Shown here: positions 44,304-51,971 of the stretch, one piece after another | How positions within the stretch are numbered: position 1 is the first letter of the stretch | Layout of the letters: each line of letters begins with the position of its first letter | DNA from: VRUE01 sp963720805 | GTDB lineage: Bacteria; Actinomycetota; Thermoleophilia; Solirubrobacterales; 70-9 | NCBI GenBank assembly: GCA_963720805.1 | Contig: CAVRGT010000006.1 | Location: 124,001 to 188,000, forward strand | DNA: 64,000 nt | Reading direction: 5' to 3' | Notes under the pieces: model-generated | The model's database searches: none | What the model was told of the DNA's origin: nothing | Seen by the model: only the letters and a program-made list of their open reading frames with translations | Translations under genes and position numbers: made by a program

Positions 44304-45161
44304 TCACTCGACCACCTCGGAGAGCCGCCGGATCGCGAAGAAGCCAACCAGTTGCAGCGCCGCCGCAAGCACGAGTAGCAGCGCCGAGGCCGGCGAGCCC
44401 AGCACCTTGGCGAGGAACCCAGGCTGCAGCAGCTCAGCGAAGAGAGCGCCGCCGGTCGGCATCGCGACCACGAGCAAGCCGGTGAAACGGGCCTGCGAGG
44501 TCGCCGCCTTGGCGTCTTCGGCGACCCGGTTGCGCTCCGCCGCTCCCTCGGCGAAGCGGCGCAACAATCCGGCCAGGTCTCCCCCGGCGAGCTGCTGACT
44601 GAGCAGGGCGGCGGCGAGGGCGTCGACGTGGGGCGAGCGCATCCGCCGGCGCCAGGCGGCAACCGTGTCGCCGGTCGCCGCGCCGAGGTCGAGCTCGGCC
44701 CCGAGCCGCGCCAGCTCGACCGCCGCCGGCCCGTCCAGCGATGCCGCCGCGGCCGGCAGCGAGGCGCGCAGCGAGCGACCGCCGCTCAACGAGTCGGCGA
44801 CCGCGAGGGCGACGTCGGGCAGGGCCCGCTCGACCGCGCGCCGGTAGCGGCGCCGACGAGTCGCCACCGCCCAGGCCGCGAGCGCGGGCCCGGCGACCGC
44901 GAGCGGCAACGCCAGCGAGAGGCCGCCGACGAACCAACCCGCGGCAACCGCCCCGGCACTGCCCAGAACAGCGAGGCGGCGCCGCTCGGGGGTCGAGGGC
45001 GAGTAGCCCTCGCGACCGGCCCGTTGCAGTGGCTCGACCGCGCGGCGCAGCCAGCGCCCCAGGGCGGGGCTGGCGAGCACCGCCTCGCGCGCCGAGACGG
45101 CGATCAATCCACCCGCCGCGGCTCCGGCGAGCGGCACCAGAATTCCGGAGCCGTGACTCAC
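44304..45161 (-). CDS. tadB: Tad/Flp pilus platform protein TadB
   Basis: 285 residues, intact. TMs near both ends (ILVPLAGAAAGGLIAVSA; LAVLGSAGAVAAGWFVGGL; LLLVLAAALQLVGFFAI) and a T2SSF/GspF domain: ALPDVALAVADSLSGGRSLRASL, AALLSQQLAGGDLAGLLRRFAE. Partner of TadC and the ATPase TadA; ATG/stop overlaps on both sides show an operon. Confidence 0.88.
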   Translation of the reverse strand: MSHGSGILVPLAGAAAGGLIAVSAREAVLASPALGRWLRRAVEPLQRAGREGYSPSTPERRRLAVLGSAGAVAAGWFVGGLSLALPLAVAGPALAAWAVATRRRRYRRAVERALPDVALAVADSLSGGRSLRASLPAAAASLDGPAAVELARLGAELDLGAATGDTVAAWRRRMRSPHVDALAAALLSQQLAGGDLAGLLRRFAEGAAERNRVAEDAKAATSQARFTGLLVVAMPTGGALFAELLQPGFLAKVLGSPASALLLVLAAALQLVGFFAIRRLSEVVE

Positions 45162-46297
45162 GATCCGGGTCCGACACCGAGAGCGCGAACCGCGGTGGCG
45201 CCCGCGACCCGGTCCACCTCGGCGATCTCGGCGACGCGGCGCGAGCCGTCGGGGCGGCGCTCGACCTGGACGACGAGATCGACGCCGCGCTGGACCTGCT
45301 CGGCGATCGCCTCGTGCGGCAACCCCACGCCCGCCATCAGCGCCAGCGTCTCGAGTCGGTTGAGCGCATCGGCGGCCGAGTTTGCGTGCAGGGTCGAGAG
45401 CGCCCCCTCGTGACCGGTGTTGAGCGCGGTCAGCAGGTCAAGCGCCTCGGGCCCGCGCACCTCGCCGATCACGATCCGGTCGGGGCGCATGCGCAGGGCG
45501 TTGCGCAGCAGGTCGCGGACGCTCACCTCCCCCTTGCCCTCGACGCTGGCGGGCCGGCTCTCGAGCCGCACCACGTGGCGCTGCTGCAGGCGCAGCTCGG
45601 CCGCGTCCTCGATCGTGACGATGCGCTCGCCGGAGCCGATGAAGCCAGATAGCGCGTTGAGCAGGGTCGTCTTGCCGGCGCCGGTGCCGCCGCTGATCAG
45701 GATGCTGCGCCTGTCCGCGACCGCTTGCTCGAGCATCTCGCACTGAGTGGCGGTGAGGCTTCCCCTCTCAACCAGCTCCCGCGGGCCCGGCCGAGCGGCG
45801 CCAAAGCGCCTGATTGAGAGCACCGGCCCGTCGACCGCGAGCGGCGGGATGACGACGTTGACCCGCGAGCCGTCGGCGAGGCGAGCGTCGACCATCGGGC
45901 TGAGCTCGTCGATCCGCCGCCCCAGTGGCGCCAGGATGCGCTCGATTGCGTTGCGCAGATCCTCCTCGTCGGGGAAGCGGGTATCGACCTCCTCGATCCG
46001 ACCCGAACGCTCGACGTAGACCTCGTCGGGACCGTTGACCATCACCTCCTCGACCGTGGGGTCGGCGAGCAGCTCCTCGAGCGGCCCGAGGCCGACCGTG
46101 TCGCGGACGATCCTGGTCGCCAGCTCCTCTCGCGTGGCCTGGCCCAGCAGCGCCGCCTCCTCCGCGACCAGGGCGCGCACCTCATCGGGAAGCTCGCCCG
46201 TGGCGGAGCCACCGGCAGCGGCGACCCGGCGCCGCTCGATCAGCCGGAAACGGAGCTCATCGGCAAGACCGGCGAGGTGGTGCTCGCGCGTCGCCAT
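45158..46297 (-). CDS. tadA: Tad secretion ATPase TadA/CpaF
   Basis: 379 residues. GspE/VirB11 family: VEEVMVNGPDEVYVERSGRI, PMVDARLADGSRVNVVIPPL, Walker A ISGGTGAGKTTLLNALS, Asp box IEDAAELRLQQRHVVRLESR, Walker B RPDRIVIGEVRGPEALDLL, and GHEGALSTLHANSA. Powers pilus assembly. No pilin, prepilin peptidase or TadZ lies in this window, so those must be elsewhere. Confidence 0.94.
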   Translation of the reverse strand: MATREHHLAGLADELRFRLIERRRVAAAGGSATGELPDEVRALVAEEAALLGQATREELATRIVRDTVGLGPLEELLADPTVEEVMVNGPDEVYVERSGRIEEVDTRFPDEEDLRNAIERILAPLGRRIDELSPMVDARLADGSRVNVVIPPLAVDGPVLSIRRFGAARPGPRELVERGSLTATQCEMLEQAVADRRSILISGGTGAGKTTLLNALSGFIGSGERIVTIEDAAELRLQQRHVVRLESRPASVEGKGEVSVRDLLRNALRMRPDRIVIGEVRGPEALDLLTALNTGHEGALSTLHANSAADALNRLETLALMAGVGLPHEAIAEQVQRGVDLVVQVERRPDGSRRVAEIAEVDRVAGATAVRALGVGPGS

Positions 46298-46300
46298 CGC

Positions 46301-46957
46301 TCAACCCTCCGGCAGCAGCGTCAGCTTGTGAGCAAAGCTTTCGGCCGCGATCAGGCGCAGTGCCTGCCGCTTGGTCAGCGCCAGGGTCGCCGCCGCGGAA
46401 CCGCCGGGACCGGGCCCGTCGGCCCCCGGCCCGAGCGCCAGCAGCGGCACCGCTGCCGCCGCCACGTAGGTGCGGCCGGGGCGGCTGCCGCTCGGCTCGG
46501 TGGTGACGACGACGTCGACCTTTGCCCCAGCCGCACTCGCGCCACTCACCAGCAGCGCTTCGGCGCCGCTGACCGCGATTTCGACCGGGCGCCGGCTCGA
46601 CCCGAGCGCGCGGGTCGAGCCACTCCTCGGCCGTGGTGCCCGCAGCTGGCTCGCGACCAGGTAGGAGCCTGGCCCAAGTTCGGCGCTGGGCGCCAGGCCA
46701 AGCGCTTCCCGCGGGTCGCCCAAGGCCCCCGCGGGCACAAACCGGCCCGGCACGCGACGAACCTCCAGCCGATCGGTGAGATCGGCGGGCCGCAGAACGG
46801 CCTCCGCCTTCAGGCTCTTCGCCGCGACCACGACCTGGCGCAATGGCCCGTAGCCGCTCGCCACCCGCGAGCCGTAGCTGTTGGCGATGCCGGCGGCCAG
46901 GAGCGCGGTGATCAGGGCAAGCCCGAGGAAGGCAAACGCCCGGGTCCGTCGACTCAT
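46301..46957 (-). CDS. cpaB: Flp pilus assembly protein CpaB (RcpC)
   Basis: 218 residues. N-terminal TM AFAFLGLALITALLAAGIA, SAF domain VVVAAKSLKAEAVLRPADL and VPAGALGDPREALGLAPSAELGPGSYLVASQL, then a RcpC-type domain (VEIAVSGAEALLVSGASAAGAKVDVVVTT). A membrane-anchored component of Tad systems. Start overlaps the histidine kinase stop. Confidence 0.87.
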   Translation of the reverse strand: MSRRTRAFAFLGLALITALLAAGIANSYGSRVASGYGPLRQVVVAAKSLKAEAVLRPADLTDRLEVRRVPGRFVPAGALGDPREALGLAPSAELGPGSYLVASQLRAPRPRSGSTRALGSSRRPVEIAVSGAEALLVSGASAAGAKVDVVVTTEPSGSRPGRTYVAAAAVPLLALGPGADGPGPGGSAAATLALTKRQALRLIAAESFAHKLTLLPEG

Positions 46958-47682
46958 GCCACCCGCCCGGTCCTCGGCTCGGCCGGCGGCAACTCGAGCA
47001 CGGCACGCGATCCCCGCTCCGAGTGGCGCAGCGTGAACCGACCGTCATGGTCGGCAGCCACCCGCCGGACCACGCCGAGGCCGTGGCCATGGTGCCGACG
47101 GCCCGAGAGCCGGGCGAGCACCTGGGCCGGACTATGACGGCGCGACCGCGGCCGCATCGCACGGCCCGAGTCAACCACGGCGATTCGCAGGCGCCCCTCG
47201 AGCAGCCTGCCGGCGACGACGATCGTCGGCCCGCCGTGCTCGATCGCGTTGACGATCAGGTTGTCGAGTGCCTGGGCGAGCGCGCCGCGATCGCCGTTGA
47301 GCAGCACCTCGCCGGCGTTCCAGCGCAGCTCGAGCGAGCATTCCGCAATCTCGGCCCGTGCCTGCCAGCGGGCAACGGCCGAGCGGGCGAGCGCGCCGGC
47401 ATCGATCGAGCCCAGCGTGGGCACCAGCGGACCGCCGTTGATCTCGCGGTCGAGCCGTTCGAGCGCCGCCGCGGCGAGCTCGATCGGCTCGCCGCCGCCG
47501 CTCGGACCGCCGAACCGGGGACCCACCGCGAGGGCCACCGCCTGCAGCGGGCGGCGCAGCTCATGCAGCGCCTCGTTGAGAGCGCTGCGCCGCCTGCCCG
47601 CACGCAGCGTCTGCGCCGCCACCGCAGCCGCCATCGAGAGGACCATTGGCCAACCGGCGATGATCTGGGCCAGCTCGGTCAT
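46954..47682 (-). CDS. Sensor histidine kinase, short, no extracytoplasmic sensor
   Basis: 242 residues. One hydrophobic N-terminal segment (AQIIAGWPMVLSMAAAVAAQ), H-box LNEALHELRRPLQAVALAV, N-box LDNLIVNAIEHGG, G1 VVDSGRAM, and G2 GHGLGVVRRVAA. There is no recognisable sensor domain between TM and H-box. It overlaps cpaB downstream and the response-regulator gene upstream, so it is probably dedicated to Tad pilus control. Confidence 0.87.
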   Translation of the reverse strand: MTELAQIIAGWPMVLSMAAAVAAQTLRAGRRRSALNEALHELRRPLQAVALAVGPRFGGPSGGGEPIELAAAALERLDREINGGPLVPTLGSIDAGALARSAVARWQARAEIAECSLELRWNAGEVLLNGDRGALAQALDNLIVNAIEHGGPTIVVAGRLLEGRLRIAVVDSGRAMRPRSRRHSPAQVLARLSGRRHHGHGLGVVRRVAADHDGRFTLRHSERGSRAVLELPPAEPRTGRVA

Positions 47683-48392
47683 CCGTCGATCAGGCGGTAG
47701 CCGTAGCCCCAGCAGTTGACCACGTAGCGGCCATGCTCCGGGTCGAGTTTGCGCCGCAGGCGGCTGGCGTGGGAATCGAGAGTTCTGGTCCGCGCCGGGC
47801 TGCGGTAGCCCCAGACGGCCTCGAGCAACTCACGCTTGGTGAAGACCCGCGAGGGCTCGCCGGCGAGCACCCGCAGCAGACCGAACTCCTTGTTGGAGAG
47901 CACCACCTCGTGCTCGTCGACCCAGGCCTTGCGCCGCGCCGTGTCGACGACGATCTCGCCGACCCGAAGCGGTCCCTCGCGCTCGCTGGAACCGCGGCGC
48001 AGGACCGCGCCGATGCGGGCGCGCAGCTCCGGATAGAAGAGCGGCTTGACGAGGAAATCATCGGCTCCCGTCTCCAGCCCCCGCACCCGGTCCTCGTCGG
48101 AGCCGTGGCCGGTGAGGACGATCACCGGCAGGCCGGGATCGAAGCGCGAGGTGACCCCGTCCGCTTCACGGATCTCCCGCAGCACGTCGAGCCCGGAGGC
48201 GTCGGGCAACGAGAGATCGAGCAGCAGCAGGTCGGGGTGGTTGTAGCGGCAGAGCCGCAGCGCGTCAGAGGCGTTCGGCGCGGGCAGGACTCCGAAGCGA
48301 TCGGCGACCAGGTTGTCGCAGAGCAGCTCGAGCGTCTGGGCGTCGTCCTCGCAGACGACCAAGTTGGCGACCTCACGGCGTTGGGGAAGCAT
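47679..48392 (-). CDS. OmpR-family response regulator
   Basis: 237 residues from ATG 48390-48392. Receiver domain with acidic pair CEDDAQ, phospho-Asp in LLLLDLSLPDASG, Thr VLTGHG and Lys FLVKPLFY; C-terminal winged helix VVLSNKEFGLLRVLAGEPSRVFTKRELLEAVWGY and RTLDSHASRLRRKLD. Transcribed with the overlapping histidine kinase and cpaB-tadABC. Its start lies within the end of the DUF192 gene. Confidence 0.93.
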   Translation of the reverse strand: MLPQRREVANLVVCEDDAQTLELLCDNLVADRFGVLPAPNASDALRLCRYNHPDLLLLDLSLPDASGLDVLREIREADGVTSRFDPGLPVIVLTGHGSDEDRVRGLETGADDFLVKPLFYPELRARIGAVLRRGSSEREGPLRVGEIVVDTARRKAWVDEHEVVLSNKEFGLLRVLAGEPSRVFTKRELLEAVWGYRSPARTRTLDSHASRLRRKLDPEHGRYVVNCWGYGYRLIDG

Positions 48393-48741
48393 TGGCCGGT
48401 CTAAGACCTGACCGTCGAGATCTCTCCCCCTCGCGCGCCGGCAGCTCCAAAACGGCCCGGGCGTCCCTGCAAAATGCGAAGCGCCGGGCCGGGACTCCCC
48501 GGCGAAGCGAGACCACCTCCCCACGCTCGTCGAGGAAATAGAGATCGAGCGGGAAGCGCATGCCGAAGGTATGGACGCTCGAGCAGCGCGGGATCAGCAA
48601 GCCCGAGCCGGCCCGATCGCGGTCGAGATGAGCCAAGCCCAGGAGCCGTGCGCGCGCCCCGCGCGCGACGCGGACCTCGCGACCGAGCACGGTCGCAACC
48701 GGTAGGCGACGCAGACGTTGGGCGAGGAGGGGCTCTGGCAT
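48373..48741 (-). CDS. DUF192 family protein
   Basis: 122 residues. The DUF192 signature is clear: RDRAGSGLLIPRCSSVHTFGM, RFPLDLYFLDERGEVV and VPARRFAFCRDARAVLELPAR. Members of this family often sit in Tad or archaeal secretion loci but the biochemical role is unknown. No signal peptide. Overlaps the response-regulator gene by 20 bases, so it likely begins the Tad operon. Divergent from pfkB with only 13 bases between starts. Confidence 0.85.
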   Translation of the reverse strand: MPEPLLAQRLRRLPVATVLGREVRVARGARARLLGLAHLDRDRAGSGLLIPRCSSVHTFGMRFPLDLYFLDERGEVVSLRRGVPARRFAFCRDARAVLELPAREGERSRRSGLRPANASPTP

Positions 48742-48754
48742 CTAGCCTCTGTTA

Positions 48755-49684
48755 ATGCCAGCCGGCGGAAAAGTCACCGTCTTCGGACCGCACCCGATGC
48801 TCGCGATCACGGTCGAGGCGCTGACCAGCGAAGGTGGCGACGAAGTCCACCTGCACGCCGCCGGGCAGGGCGTCTGGGTCGCGCGGATGGCCTCGGAGCT
48901 AGGCGCCAAGCCGATCCTCTGCGGCTTCATCGGCGGCGAGAGCGGCACCGTGCTGCGGCCCTTGCTGGAGCAGATGGAGGTCGAGATGCGCCTGGTCGAG
49001 ACCGCCGAGGCGAGCGGCACATACCTGCACGACCGCCGCAGCGGCGAGCGCGTGCCGATCGCCCAGAGCGCCTCGATGCCGCCCTCACGCCACGAGATCG
49101 ACGAGCTCTTCTCGACCACCGTCGCCGCTGCCCTCGACTCCGACGTGCTGGCGCTCTGCGGGCCCTACCCCGGCGAGGCACTGCCGCTGGAGATCTACGG
49201 CAACCTCGTCGCCGACGTCAAGGCCAACGGCACGCCGGTCGTCGTCGACCTCTCGCGGCCGCGCCTCGACAGCGCCCTCGAAGGCGGCCCCGACCTGGTC
49301 AAGATCAACGACTGGGAGCTGGCCGGCTACATCGAGGGCCCGGTCGACACCCCAGAGCGGATGCGGGCGGCGGTCCAGAAGCTGATTGAGGCCGGCGCGG
49401 GCGCCGTGATCATCACCCGAGCCGAGGAGCCCGCAATGGTCGTGCGAGGCGACGAGGCCTGGGAGCTGATCCCACCCCGCTTCGAACGCGGCTCCCGTGA
49501 GGGCTGCGGAGATTCCATGATGGGCGGCCTGGCGGCCTGCATGGCAGCCGGCCTCGACTGGGAGACAACATTGCGCACCAGCGCCGCCGCCGGCGCCGCC
49601 AACTTCCTCCGCGCCGGCCTCGGCAGCGGCTCACGGGCAGTGATCGAAGACCTGGCGGGCAAGGTCGAACTGCGCCGAGTTTGA
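48755..49684 (+). CDS. PfkB-family carbohydrate kinase
   Basis: 309 residues. PfkB fold: N-terminal substrate region GQGVWVARMASELGAKPILCGFIGG, VKINDWELAGYIEG, and the catalytic anion-hole/Asp block REGCGDSMMGGLAACMAAGL. Closest in layout to 1-phosphofructokinase/tagatose-6-phosphate kinases (FruK/LacC type). Exact sugar unknown. Its stop codon TGA lies inside the left arm of palindrome C2. Confidence 0.87.
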   Translation: MPAGGKVTVFGPHPMLAITVEALTSEGGDEVHLHAAGQGVWVARMASELGAKPILCGFIGGESGTVLRPLLEQMEVEMRLVETAEASGTYLHDRRSGERVPIAQSASMPPSRHEIDELFSTTVAAALDSDVLALCGPYPGEALPLEIYGNLVADVKANGTPVVVDLSRPRLDSALEGGPDLVKINDWELAGYIEGPVDTPERMRAAVQKLIEAGAGAVIITRAEEPAMVVRGDEAWELIPPRFERGSREGCGDSMMGGLAACMAAGLDWETTLRTSAAAGAANFLRAGLGSGSRAVIEDLAGKVELRRV

Positions 49685-49805
49685 AGGTCGATCCCGGTAG
49701 GGGTTTCGCTTAACTTTTTGGATGGGACGCAGGCCTGCTGGCGCCACAAGGTTGGCGCCCAAAAAGTGCAAGACGCTCCACCCCTACCGGGATCGACCTT
49801 CAAAC
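49679..49805. repeat. Composite palindrome, family C copy 2
   Basis: Perfect 26-bp arms 49679-49704 and 49780-49805; inner part GATCCCGGTAGGGGT shared with copy 1, outer GTTTGAAGGTC site-specific. The core has CGCTTAACTTTTT and AAAAAGTGCAAGACGCTCC, i.e. copy 1 in reverse orientation. One arm holds the pfkB stop, the other the last codons (FEGRSR) and stop of the convergent phosphatase gene. Confidence 0.92.
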
Positions 49806-50518
49806 GGGGTGGAGAGCGCCTCGCCTTCGACGATCGCGTGTGGAGCAATGTCGCGCATCCAGTTGAGATGAGGTGCGACCGGCTCGATTTGGGCCAAGCA
49901 TTCGAAGGCCTCCCTCAGGTGCAGCGGCCGTCCGCCGTGGGAGGAGTGGGCGTCGCTGCTGAGGACGTGGATCAGGCCCTGTTCGGCCAGCATCCGCATG
50001 CCGCCGGCGAAGCGCTCGTGGAGGAAGAAGTCGGCGGTCGCTTGGACCAGGGCGCCCGCGGCGATCAGGGCGGCGATCCGCTCGTACATGTCGGCCGAGA
50101 GGTGGCGCTCGGGGTGGGCGATCAGCGCCCGCCGGCCGCGCTCGGCGAGCTGGCCGACGCGGGCGATCAGGGTGTCGCTGAGCGGCCCGGGCGCCGGCTC
50201 GAGCAGGATCCAGTGGCCTCCTGCGAGCGCGACCCGGCCCAGCTCCTCCTCGCTCAGGCCCTCGACCGCCGTCTCCGCCACCTCGCCGCCCTGCAGCACC
50301 TCGACCGGCAGTCCCTCGTCTTGGATCGCCCGATTGAGGTCCTCGACCCGTTCGGCGATCTGCTCGATCCGCACGTCGTGGTCGTGGCGGATGTGCGGCG
50401 TCGCGCAGACCCGCTCGATGCCGTCGCCCGCCGCCTGGCGCGCCATCGCCAGGCTGTCGGCAAGATCGAGCGAGCCGTCGTCGACGCCGGGAAGGATGTG
50501 GCAGTGCAGATCGATCAT
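49784..50518 (-). CDS. PHP-domain phosphatase (YwqE/CpsB-like)
   Basis: 244 residues from ATG 50516-50518. PHP metal motifs: MIDLHCHILPGVDDGSLDL, CATPHIRHDH, GGEVAE, ALIAHPERHL and HVLSSDAHSSHGG. Closest to manganese-dependent protein-tyrosine phosphatases of the CpsB/YwqE type that control capsule synthesis kinases. No kinase or capsule gene is nearby, so the substrate is uncertain; histidinol phosphatases share the fold. C-terminal codons are in palindrome C2. Confidence 0.83.
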   Translation of the reverse strand: MIDLHCHILPGVDDGSLDLADSLAMARQAAGDGIERVCATPHIRHDHDVRIEQIAERVEDLNRAIQDEGLPVEVLQGGEVAETAVEGLSEEELGRVALAGGHWILLEPAPGPLSDTLIARVGQLAERGRRALIAHPERHLSADMYERIAALIAAGALVQATADFFLHERFAGGMRMLAEQGLIHVLSSDAHSSHGGRPLHLREAFECLAQIEPVAPHLNWMRDIAPHAIVEGEALSTPFEGRSR

Positions 50519-50628
50519 CGCTGCAAACAGCGTTTCAGGCGTGGCCCGACTAGGGCACGCGACTACGATGATCGGCATGATCCAGCACCTGCTCCCGCTG
50601 GGCTGGCGCGAGCAGTTGGCTTCAACTC

Positions 50629-51096
50629 ATGGATAAGAAAACGACCCGCCGAGGGAACTACGAGTCTGGCTCCGATTACGTGCTCGAGTACGGGGAGCTC
50701 CGCTTCGCCTTCAACGAGGGGGACTTCGGCCAGCGGGTCGAGCAGGCCGCGGTAAAACTCGGTTTCGTCCACCAGGGGCTGAGCCAGGAGGAGCTCGACG
50801 ACCTGCTCGATCTCGCCGTCAGCGGCGAGATCGCCGAGCCCAGCTCACGCCTCGGCGAGCACATCAACGAGAACTGGGACGACCTCGTCGGCCCGGCCAA
50901 CCGCAGCCTCGTGCACTGGCTGCGCCGCCTCGTCTTCCGCGGCGCCTGGCTCGACCAGCGGGTCAAGGAGGGTGAGCTCGACGTCGTCTTCGACGAGCGC
51001 AACCAGACCTTCGGCTACGTCCAGCCGGACCGCAGCTCGGAGCTGATTGAGCTCTCCAAAGAGCCTTCCTGGCGCCGCATCGCCTACCGGCGATAG
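50629..51096 (+). CDS. Conserved-looking hypothetical protein
   Basis: 155 residues, ATG 50629. Charged, soluble, no signal peptide or TM. Readable features: GSDYVLEYGELRFAFNEGDFG, LSQEELDDLLDLAV, VHWLRRLVFRGAWLDQRVKE and DVVFDERNQTFGYVQ. I do not recognise a family. Divergent from the PHP gene and convergent with the Rho-like gene, with good codon usage for this genome, so probably real. Confidence 0.68.
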   Translation: MDKKTTRRGNYESGSDYVLEYGELRFAFNEGDFGQRVEQAAVKLGFVHQGLSQEELDDLLDLAVSGEIAEPSSRLGEHINENWDDLVGPANRSLVHWLRRLVFRGAWLDQRVKEGELDVVFDERNQTFGYVQPDRSSELIELSKEPSWRRIAYRR

Positions 51097-51107
51097 CGCG
51101 GTTCAGG

Positions 51108-51959
51108 TCAGGGTTGGCGCTCCAGCGCGGCCACCACGGTTAGGGAGCCCGAGCTGGAGAGGTTCAGGCCGCCGTCGAAGATCTCTTTGGCCGCGTCGGC
51201 GTCATCGAGACGGGTCAGGGAGTCGACGAGCAGGATGATGTCTTCGCCTCCCTCGGCGCGGCGGATGGCTTGGGCCAGGGCGTCGCCGGCGTGGCGGGCC
51301 TGGGCGGCGACGACCAGCTCGGCGTCGGGCGCCTCGCGCTTCCAGTCGGCCAGCTCCTCGGGGCTGGGGTCGATCAGCAGGGCGATCGGGTCGGGGCCCT
51401 CGGAGGCGCCGGAAAGCTCGCCGGCGATCTCACGCAGCAGCGACGTGCAGACGGCGCGGCTCTCGCCGTAGACCAGAGCCTGGCGACCGGGCGGCGGCAG
51501 CAACAGGTCCTGGGCGCGAAGGCCCTTGCTCTTGCGGCCAAAGCGGCGGCGCCGACGTTTGCGTTTGGGGCGGGAGGCCTCACCGGCTGCAGCGGCTGCC
51601 GGCTCGGCGGCGGGAGCCGGCGGCTTCGGCGGCTCAGCCGGGGCCTCGGGCGCAGCGGCGGGCTTGGCCGCCCGCGAATCTGCCGCCGAATCTTTACGGG
51701 CGGGACGCTCGCGACCACCCCCCTCACGGCCTCCGGAGCGCTCGCGGCGCCGGCGCGGCGGGCGGTCGCCTGACTGGCGCTCGCGGCGCGGCGGGCGCTC
51801 GCCGCGAGGTTTCTCGCTCTGCGCGGGTTTGTCGTCGCCGTCGCTCAGCTTCGCGATCAGCTCGGCGCGGGGCAGCATGCGGTAACGCGGCACGTCCGCC
51901 TCGGCGGCCAGCGAGTGCAGCTCGGCCAGGTGCTTGGACTCAAGTTCTGTCTTATTCAT
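51108..51959 (-). CDS. Rho-like protein with Rho N-terminal domain and a reduced ATPase core
   Basis: 283 residues. Residues 1-40: Rho N-terminal helix-extended fold (KTELESKHLAELHSLAAEAD, YRMLPRAELIAKL). Residues about 45-145: Arg/Gly/Pro/Ala-rich disordered region. Residues about 150-283 resemble part of Rho's RecA core: TSLLREIAGEL, IALLIDPSPEELADWKRE, IILLVDSLTRLDDA (Walker B region) and SSSGSLTVVAAL. The P-loop GxGKT and the C-terminal third of Rho are absent, so it cannot be a normal helicase. A Rho paralogue or regulator is inferred. Confidence 0.72.
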   Translation of the reverse strand: MNKTELESKHLAELHSLAAEADVPRYRMLPRAELIAKLSDGDDKPAQSEKPRGERPPRRERQSGDRPPRRRRERSGGREGGGRERPARKDSAADSRAAKPAAAPEAPAEPPKPPAPAAEPAAAAAGEASRPKRKRRRRRFGRKSKGLRAQDLLLPPPGRQALVYGESRAVCTSLLREIAGELSGASEGPDPIALLIDPSPEELADWKREAPDAELVVAAQARHAGDALAQAIRRAEGGEDIILLVDSLTRLDDADAAKEIFDGGLNLSSSGSLTVVAALERQP

Positions 51960-51971
51960 CGGGGGCGCAGG

